Notes under the pieces: generated by a model | What the model was told of the DNA's origin: nothing | The model's input: the letters and a program-made list of their open reading frames with translations, nothing else | Databases searched by the model: none | DNA from: Candidatus Falkowbacteria bacterium CG02_land_8_20_14_3_00_36_14 | GTDB taxonomy: Bacteria > Patescibacteriota > Patescibacteriia > Patescibacteriales > UM-FILTER-36-11 | NCBI GenBank assembly: GCA_002781265.1 | Contig: PETS01000093.1 | Span: 1 to 5,012, forward strand | Reading direction: 5' to 3' | Length of the DNA: 5,012 nt | Program-made: the position numbers and the translations under genes | In this document: piece by piece, positions 1 through 3,793 of the stretch | How positions within the stretch are numbered: the first letter of the stretch is position 1 | How the letters are laid out: every line of letters starts with the position of its first letter

Positions 1-70
1 GTATGAAATAGCAAAAAATCCTTTTCGGCCCTATCGGGCAATTAATTGGGGGAATATATTTTTTAATTAA
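1..70 (+). repeat. Cassette 1 left terminal arm with hairpin
   Basis: This leader is complementary to the end of the same cassette. Bases 40-70 are a perfect 31-nt reverse complement of 851-881. Bases 1-27 match the reverse complement of 902-928 at 23 of 27 positions. Between the two stems, bases 28-39 form a hairpin with GCCC and GGGC arms and a TATC loop. Pairing of both ends leaves no unpaired base at the junction. The leader has the same plan as those of cassettes 3 and 4, although the sequence differs. Confidence 0.85.
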
Positions 71-84
71 CATAATAACAAAAT

Positions 85-858
85 ATGAACAAGAAAATAA
101 CAATTTCAGTAATAGTGTTAGTCGTTTTGGCTTTAGGATTTTTTATGCTCAGTAAAAGCCCAAAAACATCCGATAATTTAGATGGTTCAAAAAACGATAC
201 TAAATCTGAGGACATTAAACAACCAGTTGCTACAAATGTTTTTGAAAATTACACTGACAACGACCTTGGACTAAAATTTCAATATCCTAAATCATTTAGT
301 AAGCCCAAAATAGTCATTGATGAAAAAAATGATGATTGCAAAAAAGGTAAGTCAAAAAGTATTATTTTTAAAAATGAAAAAATAACGGTAGGTGCATTTT
401 CAAACAATTTTAAATTTCCTTGTGACATGGGACTAGGTAGTTATGATGGCAATGTAAACCTTAAAGATGCTTGCGAAAAAGAAGGTGAAATTATTGGAAA
501 TTTCAAAAGTATAATACAATATGGCATTTCAACAAACATTGGTTATTGCAGTTACCAAAAGAATGGAATATACACAGAAACAGGCGTTGAGTACCTACCA
601 GACGAAGCCGGCGTCGTTATACATAGATATGCGCTTATAAACCTAAGCTCAAAGGAGTTTAAGGGATTAATAATATCAAAAGAACTCCCATCTGAAAATT
701 TAAATACTGCATTCTTTAAAATTATAACCGAGGAAGATCGTAATAATTTCAAAACACTAGCAAGCGAATATGTTGCTAAAATTCAAAATAATGAAATTGA
801 GCAAAAATCGCTTAATGAGTTTGATAATTTAGTAGCTTCAATAATTGAGATTAATTAA
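85..858 (+). CDS. Membrane-anchored extracytoplasmic protein, unknown function
   Basis: This encodes a 257-residue protein with an N-terminal KK-charged start and a hydrophobic segment at about residues 6-23, followed by a polar Ser/Lys/Asp linker (24-52). There is no lipobox cysteine, so it is probably an uncleaved signal anchor, or a signal peptide, with the rest outside the membrane. The globular part opens with a 'LGLKFQYPKSF' motif at 61-71. That resembles the 'G-F-x-YP' start of many small anchored surface proteins in Patescibacteria, but I cannot assign a family. Four cysteines (85, 113, 130, 155) could form disulfides. ATG 85 is the first in-frame start after a TAA at 76-78, and there is no Shine-Dalgarno sequence. 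The last three codons lie inside the right arm of the cassette inverted repeat. It is the only gene in its cassette. The reading frame is secure; the function is unknown. Confidence 0.85.
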   Translation: MNKKITISVIVLVVLALGFFMLSKSPKTSDNLDGSKNDTKSEDIKQPVATNVFENYTDNDLGLKFQYPKSFSKPKIVIDEKNDDCKKGKSKSIIFKNEKITVGAFSNNFKFPCDMGLGSYDGNVNLKDACEKEGEIIGNFKSIIQYGISTNIGYCSYQKNGIYTETGVEYLPDEAGVVIHRYALINLSSKEFKGLIISKELPSENLNTAFFKIITEEDRNNFKTLASEYVAKIQNNEIEQKSLNEFDNLVASIIEIN

Positions 859-931
859 AAAATATATTCCCCCAATTAATTCTTTTGCCTAAGGGTAAAA
901 GCGAAAAGAATTTTTTACTACATCATACAAC
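851..931 (+). repeat. Cassette 1 right terminal arm with hairpin, ending in attC R'' box
   Basis: Bases 851-881 pair perfectly with 40-70, and 902-928 pair with 1-27 (23 of 27). Between them, 882-901 form their own hairpin with an 8-bp stem (CTTTTGCC / GGTAAAAG, one G-T pair) and a TAAG loop. This hairpin lies exactly opposite the left-arm hairpin, so folding gives a fully paired four-way junction. The outer stem continues into the R'' core box (925-931). The arm overlaps the stop codon of the gene, so in a full-length transcript the 3' end could pair with the 5' leader. There is no T tract, so a canonical terminator is not indicated. Confidence 0.85.
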
Positions 932-1012
932 AAGTCCTATGCGGTTGCGGCTTTTTACAAAAACCTCCACCCAAATCCGCTTCGCGGACTTCGCATAGGA
1001 TTAACGTTAGGC
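925..1012 (+). other. attC: attC recombination site of cassette 1 (88 bp)
   Basis: The R'' box is ATACAAC (925-931) and the R' box is GTTAGGC (1006-1012), with cleavage expected between 1006 and 1007. The L'' arm TCCTATGCG (935-943) is exactly complementary to the L' arm (992-1000). Spacers are AAG and TTAAC, of unequal length as is usual for attC. The apex has a weak hairpin (949-965), a linker CCTCCACCCAAAT (964-976), and a second hairpin TCCGC-TTC-GCGGA (976-988). The linker recurs in the other two sites. R'' has A where the consensus has a pyrimidine, but it matches the GTAT at the window start. Confidence 0.9.
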
Positions 1013-1035
1013 GAAATTAAAAATTCTTAAAAATT
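1007..1035 (+). repeat. Cassette 2 left terminal arm
   Basis: Bases 1006-1040 match the reverse complement of 1385-1419 at 30 of 35 positions, with 17 consecutive pairs (1019-1035 with 1390-1406) and 8 at the core boxes. The whole leader between the recombination point and the ATG at 1041 is only 34 nt, so it consists almost entirely of this arm. A TAG inside the core box (1008-1010) is in frame with the gene and blocks read-in from upstream. There are no side hairpins here, unlike cassettes 1 and 3. Confidence 0.8.
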
Positions 1036-1040
1036 CTTTT

Positions 1041-1391
1041 ATGAGGAACAAAAAAATCATTATTTTTATAATTGTAGTTATTCTCGCTCTGACCATTGGG
1101 GTTATCTATATTTTTACCACCAATAAATCAGTAAAACAAAATAATAATTTTTTTGACAATGTGCAATCTTCTCTGCAATGCGCTAAAGAGGGTGAAAGTA
1201 CTGGAACATGTGTTGGATGTGTCACTAAATGTTGTGATGGATTGAAAGGTATGGCTCATCTGAAATATGAAAGTGGATGTATTAAATTTCCAGCCCCAGG
1301 CTCCGGCTCAACTTGCAGTAAGTGTGGTAATGGTATTTGTGATAAACAGAATAATGAAGATGACTGTAATTGCCCCGAAGATTGCAAATAA
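1041..1391 (+). CDS. Small membrane-anchored cysteine-rich protein
   Basis: This encodes a 116-residue protein with a basic start (MRNKK) and a strongly hydrophobic segment at about residues 6-26, then an Asn-rich linker and a cysteine-rich region with 12 cysteines (47, 57, 60, 64, 65, 80, 92, 95, 100, 109, 111, 115). The tail, beginning CGNGIC at 95 and ending CNCPEDC, matches a short Cys module often seen at the ends of surface proteins in Patescibacteria and DPANN archaea; this is family recollection, not a search. The even cysteine count suits disulfides outside the membrane; metal binding is the alternative. The ATG lies 34 nt inside the cassette, without a Shine-Dalgarno sequence, and the stop (1389-1391) touches the right inverted-repeat arm. 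The role is unknown. Confidence 0.82.
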   Translation: MRNKKIIIFIIVVILALTIGVIYIFTTNKSVKQNNNFFDNVQSSLQCAKEGESTGTCVGCVTKCCDGLKGMAHLKYESGCIKFPAPGSGSTCSKCGNGICDKQNNEDDCNCPEDCK

Positions 1392-1419
1392 TTTTTAAGA
1401 ATTTTTTACATCGCCTAAC
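1390..1419 (+). repeat. Cassette 2 right terminal arm, ending in attC R'' box
   Basis: Bases 1390-1406 are a perfect reverse complement of 1019-1035. The pairing resumes at CGCCTAAC (1412-1419), which includes the R'' box. The arm overlaps the last bases of the stop codon. Together with the left arm it encloses the whole gene within one interrupted stem. Confidence 0.8.
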
Positions 1420-1600
1420 ACGGCACATGCGGTTCAGAAATTTCTCATTTTTTAGACTTTTAAATTAAGATGTGAGAAATTTCCTCACCCAAATTGCGCT
1501 GACGAAATGGCGAGTTTAGTGATATAATCAAGACAGGCGATAATTAACAATTTTAATCAATAATCCACGGCGCAACTTCGCATGTGCCGAAACGTTAGCT
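1413..1600 (+). other. attC: attC recombination site of cassette 2 (188 bp, expanded apex)
   Basis: The R'' box is GCCTAAC (1413-1419) and the R' box is GTTAGCT (1594-1600). The L'' arm CGGCACATGCG (1421-1431) is exactly complementary to the L' arm (1579-1589), an 11-bp stem. The apex is larger than in the other two sites. It holds a hairpin with 11-bp arms (1437-1447 with 1473-1483), the shared linker in a form one C shorter (1483-1494), and a second stem (TTGCGC 1494-1499 with GCGCAA 1570-1575). That stem encloses about 70 AT-rich bases in which I see no gene. The ACTTCG before L' is shared with the other sites. Confidence 0.9.
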
Positions 1601-1685
1601 GAAATATATGTTTTTCTTTTCGGCTATCGCCGAACTCTTAAAAAGAATTAAATTTTGTTTTTTATTTATTAAATGAGGGGAATTA
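1595..1685 (+). repeat. Cassette 3 left terminal arm with TATC-loop hairpin
   Basis: Three blocks pair with the end of the cassette. Bases 1594-1619 pair with 3518-3543 (24 of 26), 1634-1663 pair with 3470-3499 (30 of 30), and 1675-1685 pair with 3440-3450 (11 of 11). Bases 1620-1633 form a hairpin with TCGGC/GCCGA arms and a TATC loop, placed exactly between the first two blocks. The hairpin matches those in the leaders of cassettes 1 and 4 in position and loop, but has different stem bases. Confidence 0.87.
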
Positions 1686-1688
1686 GGA

Positions 1689-1716
1689 GTTTTCTTTCGC
1701 TACCGCTACAGAAAAC
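1689..1716 (+). other. Second leader hairpin of cassette 3
   Basis: The arms GTTTTCT (1689-1695) and AGAAAAC (1710-1716) enclose a 14-nt loop containing TTCGCTACCGCTAC. The leader of cassette 4 has an equivalent hairpin at 3729-3753, with a similar loop and a similar GAGGGG...ATTA-type sequence in front. It lies 32 nt before the ATG of the first gene. It could be a leader RNA element or part of a conserved cassette-end structure; the sequence does not decide. Confidence 0.55.
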
Positions 1717-1748
1717 AAATTTATTATTAATTTTTAAATATAAATCGC

Positions 1749-2369
1749 ATGACTTTACTTTACATTTTATTAGCTATAATTGCGTATATCCTTTGGCGCA
1801 TTTATCGTCAAAAAGAGGAGGAGAAGGAACAAATTGCAGATGAAAAATATGATGCTGAATGGGAAGCCAAGAAAAAAGAGGAGCACAAAGACTATCCTCA
1901 TCTGATAGGCAATATTGATTACACCTGGCTGAAACTTTTTGGTAAACTTTATATCGAAAAAAATATTTCACACCTAAATGCTGCTTTTTCTATGTACTTG
2001 AAGGAGTCTAATAATACAAAATTGGACATGGAAGTTGATATGTTGTTTAACTCTGTTTGGGATCTCACTGAAGAACTTCTTGAACACCTTGAGACGTATC
2101 ATGAAAGCACAAAATACGAGAATGAAATTGCTATAATTACCTATTGGCAATTAATCGCGGAAGAAGCCGAATCCTTTGTTGGTAAAGATATGGAAGCCAT
2201 TAAAAAGGCTTTTCGCACCACCCCATTTACTGACATAGAAAAAATTTCCTCCTTTTTCCCTAAAAAAGATAATCATCCAGACAAAGAACTTTCTTTCAGA
2301 GATGAAAAAGGCGAATTTCCCAGAGAATCAAAAGGCTCAAAACTAATTCACGATAGAATAACTGTATAA
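1749..2369 (+). CDS. N-terminally membrane-anchored helical protein, unknown function
   Basis: This encodes a 206-residue protein. Residues 2-17 are hydrophobic and are followed directly by WRIYRQK and a long charged stretch (20-47, rich in Glu and Lys). This suggests a single N-terminal membrane helix with the bulk in the cytoplasm, by the positive-inside rule. Residues 50-170 are rich in Leu, Glu and aromatics and look all-helical; the tail (171-206) is polar. I recognise no catalytic motif and no family. The ATG at 1749 has no Shine-Dalgarno sequence. The gene lies 43 nt upstream of the DUF4238-like gene in the same cassette, so the two are probably co-transcribed and move together. That suggests, but does not show, a joint function, for example a membrane effector or partner. 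Confidence 0.82.
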   Translation: MTLLYILLAIIAYILWRIYRQKEEEKEQIADEKYDAEWEAKKKEEHKDYPHLIGNIDYTWLKLFGKLYIEKNISHLNAAFSMYLKESNNTKLDMEVDMLFNSVWDLTEELLEHLETYHESTKYENEIAIITYWQLIAEEAESFVGKDMEAIKKAFRTTPFTDIEKISSFFPKKDNHPDKELSFRDEKGEFPRESKGSKLIHDRITV

Positions 2370-2412
2370 GAACCAAAAGGATAGTAATTGTGATTATGAA
2401 ATAGAAGAAAAA

Positions 2413-3408
2413 ATGCAAAGACATCATACAGTACAAAATAAATATTTAGCACAATGGAAAAGTAAAATAAATAATCAGCTCAATATTTATTTAATTTTTA
2501 AAAATGAATATATTGAACGAGGCCCAAACTGGAAAGGATTTTGGAAAAAAGATTATAACATATACGACGAGGATAAAGGCAATTTTTACCTGCCAGAGGA
2601 AGTAACAAATAAAATTGATACAGAAGGACTCGAAGCTATAAAGAAAGTTGATGGAAATTTGCAAAAACAATTAGACGGCTATGATAGAAGTGCCCTTGCT
2701 TTTTATGTAGCCCTACAGTATATCAGAACTCCTAAATTTCGAGAAGAAACAGATAAATTCATGGGAGAAAATATTAAATTTTTTATGAGAAAAGATATTT
2801 CTTCCCCTGATAAATTTAAAATTTCAAAAGAAGAAATATTAAAACAAAAACCTAAAAATCAAAAAGAAAAGGAAGCTTTAGAAAAAATCAGCACAATGAC
2901 CGACGAGGAAATCAACCAGCAATCTTATAAATTTTTACATAGTGATGATTTTGAAATCAGACTTACAAATACAGGGCATTCGAAACAAATATTAAAAATC
3001 GATAGATTGGCTAAAAATATATTTGAATTAAAATGGAATTTCGCAATCGCGCCGAAAGGAACATCATTTATAACCACAGATAATCCTTGTTTCACAATTT
3101 CTTCAAGCAAGATACGCCAAGGACTGCTATCTCCAAATGTTTTAATTTTTTTTCCCTTGAGGCCAGACCTGTGTATTATTATAAAACCAGTACTTAAATC
3201 GAAGAAGGAAAATTATATAAATATCGACAAGAAAAAAGTGAGAGAGATAAATAAGTTAATACTTGAAAATAGCTATCAGTGCGCTATCGCAAAAGATAAA
3301 ATTCATTTAGAATGTCTAACGAAAAATTACGATTATAAAAATCACCGAAAATCGAGAGATGTGGCTGTTTACAAGAAAGGTGATTATGTGATGTTTAATC
3401 TTGAATAA
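2413..3408 (+). CDS. DUF4238-like protein
   Basis: This encodes a 331-residue soluble protein. I assign it to the DUF4238 family from two features I recall as typical. One is the N-terminal 'HHTVQNKYLAQW' at residues 4-15, like the H-x-V-P-x-x-Y-L-x-x-F opening. The other is the central 'FITTDNPC' at 219-226, followed by 'FPLRPDLC' at 247-254, like the FITSDNP and PLSP-type motifs. The length of about 300 residues also fits. A Lys/Glu-rich, probably coiled insert lies at about 135-165. The family has no known biochemical activity that I can cite. ATG 2413 is the first methionine of its frame, and the family motif begins right after it, supporting this start; only a weak purine run (GAAGAAAA) precedes it. 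It is the second gene of a two-gene cassette. A defence or toxin-type role is speculation. Confidence 0.8.
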   Translation: MQRHHTVQNKYLAQWKSKINNQLNIYLIFKNEYIERGPNWKGFWKKDYNIYDEDKGNFYLPEEVTNKIDTEGLEAIKKVDGNLQKQLDGYDRSALAFYVALQYIRTPKFREETDKFMGENIKFFMRKDISSPDKFKISKEEILKQKPKNQKEKEALEKISTMTDEEINQQSYKFLHSDDFEIRLTNTGHSKQILKIDRLAKNIFELKWNFAIAPKGTSFITTDNPCFTISSSKIRQGLLSPNVLIFFPLRPDLCIIIKPVLKSKKENYINIDKKKVREINKLILENSYQCAIAKDKIHLECLTKNYDYKNHRKSRDVAVYKKGDYVMFNLE

Positions 3409-3411
3409 GGA

Positions 3412-3468
3412 GTTTAAGGGCAAGGGGAATTCACCCCTTTAATTCCCCTCTTCCCCTTGCCCTTAAAC
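3412..3468 (+). terminator. Long hairpin after the DUF4238-like gene; possible terminator
   Basis: The 18-nt arm 3412-3429 is a perfect reverse complement of 3451-3468, enclosing a 21-nt loop. The hairpin starts 3 nt after the stop codon. Within it, GGGGAATT (3424-3431) can alternatively pair with AATTCCCC (3441-3448). The downstream side is an A-run, not a T-run, so it is not a canonical Rho-independent terminator on the + strand. It could block 3' exonucleases or slow RNA polymerase. The right half (3451-3468) sits where the cassette's inverted-repeat right arm has extra sequence relative to the left arm. Confidence 0.45.
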
Positions 3469-3543
3469 AAAAAAACAAAATTTAATTCTTTTTAAGAGTG
3501 ATTTGCATCCGCAAATCAAAGAAAAACATATACATCAGCTAAC
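3440..3543 (+). repeat. Cassette 3 right terminal arm with hairpin, ending in attC R'' box
   Basis: Blocks 3440-3450, 3470-3499 and 3518-3543 pair with 1675-1685, 1634-1663 and 1594-1619. Between the last two blocks, 3500-3517 form a perfect hairpin GATTTGC-ATCC-GCAAATC. The hairpin faces the left-arm hairpin (1620-1633), giving a four-way junction with no unpaired junction base, the same plan as cassette 1. The outer stem runs straight into the R'' box AGCTAAC (3537-3543). Confidence 0.87.
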
Positions 3544-3637
3544 AACGAGTATCCGGTTACGGCTCTTCCGAGAGCCTCCACCCAAATTTTATTATAGCTT
3601 TGCTAAATAAAACTTCGGATACTCGTAGACGTTAGCT
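3537..3637 (+). other. attC: attC recombination site of cassette 3 (101 bp)
   Basis: The R'' box is AGCTAAC (3537-3543) and the R' box is GTTAGCT (3631-3637). The L'' arm CGAGTATCCG (3546-3555) is exactly complementary to the L' arm (3616-3625), with spacers AA and TAGAC. The apex contains hairpin GGCTCT-TCCG-AGAGCC (3561-3576), the linker CCTCCACCCAAAT (3575-3587, identical to the site at 925-1012), and a second hairpin (3587-3598 with 3602-3612, one bulged A). L' is preceded by AACTT, as in the other sites. Confidence 0.92.
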
Positions 3638-3702
3638 GAAATATCCCTTTTCTTTTTTGGGCTATCGCCCAATTGTTTTAAAAAAATTTAAAATTTCTTT
3701 TT
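3632..3702 (+). repeat. Cassette 4 leader, predicted left terminal arm
   Basis: This follows the plan of the cassette 1 and 3 left arms. There is an outer segment (3632-3656), then a hairpin TTGGGC-TATC-GCCCAA (3657-3672), then an AT-rich inner segment (3673-3702). The partner arm would be at the 3' end of the cassette, outside the window, so the inverted repeat is a prediction here. The hairpin itself is visible and has a perfect 6-bp stem. Confidence 0.65.
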
Positions 3703-3728
3703 CATTAATTAAAGAGGGGTATTAAGGT

Positions 3729-3753
3729 GTTTTCTCCGCTCCACTACGAAAAC
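3729..3753 (+). other. Second leader hairpin of cassette 4
   Basis: The arms GTTTTC (3729-3734) and GAAAAC (3748-3753) enclose the loop TCCGCTCCACTAC. It corresponds to 1689-1716 in cassette 3 in position, stem and loop. Flanking bases can lengthen it, because GGGTATTAA (3717-3725) can pair with TTAAATACCC (3760-3769) with one bulge. Confidence 0.5.
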
Positions 3754-3764
3754 GATTTATTAAA

Positions 3765-3784
3765 TACCCTTTTTAGGGTAGAAT
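3765..3784 (+). promoter_or_regulatory. Palindrome overlapping a possible -10 box before the methyltransferase
   Basis: TACCCT-TTTT-AGGGTA (3765-3780) is a perfect 6-bp inverted repeat. It overlaps TAGAAT (3779-3784), a 5-of-6 match to a -10 hexamer. Transcription from there would begin close to the ATG at 3794, giving an almost leaderless mRNA. A -35 element is weak (TTTATT, 3756-3761). Methyltransferase genes are often autoregulated through operators, so this may be one. It could also be just an RNA hairpin or a pairing partner of the upstream leader. Confidence 0.3.
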
Positions 3785-3793
3785 GTAGTTACT

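Larger units (their letters stand above)
1..1006 (+). mobile_element. Integron gene cassette 1 (first ~2 bases missing)
   Basis: This cassette runs from just after an upstream recombination point to the G of the R' box of the attC at 925-1012. Its own R'' box is ATACAAC (925-931), whose complement is GTTGTAT. The window opens with GTAT, so the GTT of the preceding R' box should lie immediately left of base 1. It carries one gene (85-858) in the usual orientation, with the start at the cassette head and the stop near the attC. The two ends form a long inverted repeat. The boundary logic (cleavage between G and TT of GTTRRRY) is established for integrons; the bases left of the window are inferred. 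Confidence 0.85.
1007..1594 (+). mobile_element. Integron gene cassette 2 (complete, 588 bp)
   Basis: This cassette is bounded by the recombination points in the attC sites at 925-1012 and 1413-1600. It begins TTAGGC and its own R'' box is GCCTAAC, so the closed circle would have a perfectly complementary R''/R' pair. It carries one small gene (1041-1391), and its attC makes up about a third of its length. Its leader is short and lacks the TATC-loop hairpin of the other cassettes. Confidence 0.9.
1595..3631 (+). mobile_element. Integron gene cassette 3 (complete, 2037 bp, two genes)
   Basis: This cassette is bounded by the recombination points in the attC sites at 1413-1600 and 3537-3637. 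It starts TTAGCT and its own R'' box is AGCTAAC, so the closed circle has a perfectly complementary core pair. It carries two genes (1749-2369 and 2413-3408) where one is usual for a cassette. Its ends form the most elaborate inverted repeat in the window. Confidence 0.9.

Noticed and set aside
552..752. 66-codon open frame on the minus strand
   Set aside because: It lies wholly inside and antisense to the well-supported gene 85-858, with no recognisable domain or ribosome binding site.
85..858. Lipoprotein assignment for the cassette 1 protein
   Set aside because: There is no cysteine after the hydrophobic segment (the sequence runs LGFFMLSKSP), so a lipobox is absent.
851..916. Right arm of cassette 1 as a Rho-independent terminator
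   Set aside because: The local hairpin 882-901 has a T-run only at 911-916, not directly after it, and the larger pairing is with the distant 5' leader. Termination is possible but not supported enough to annotate.
1..931. Cassette 1 as a transposon or MITE with ordinary terminal inverted repeats
   Set aside because: The repeats stop at attC core boxes, show no target-site duplication, and differ between neighbouring units. A transposase would need one shared end sequence.
1774..1971. 65-codon open frame on the minus strand
   Set aside because: It is antisense to the gene at 1749-2369, and its composition looks like a shadow of the opposite strand.
2925..3110. 61-codon open frame on the minus strand
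   Set aside because: It is antisense to the conserved centre of the DUF4238-like gene, with no independent support.
3412..3468. tRNA or other structured RNA gene after the DUF4238-like gene
   Set aside because: It is a single long hairpin without cloverleaf arms or a CCA end.
925..3637. The three repeated structures as a CRISPR array
   Set aside because: There are only three, they are far apart and of different lengths (88, 188 and 101 bp), and they share only core boxes and a 13-nt linker. They fit attC sites.
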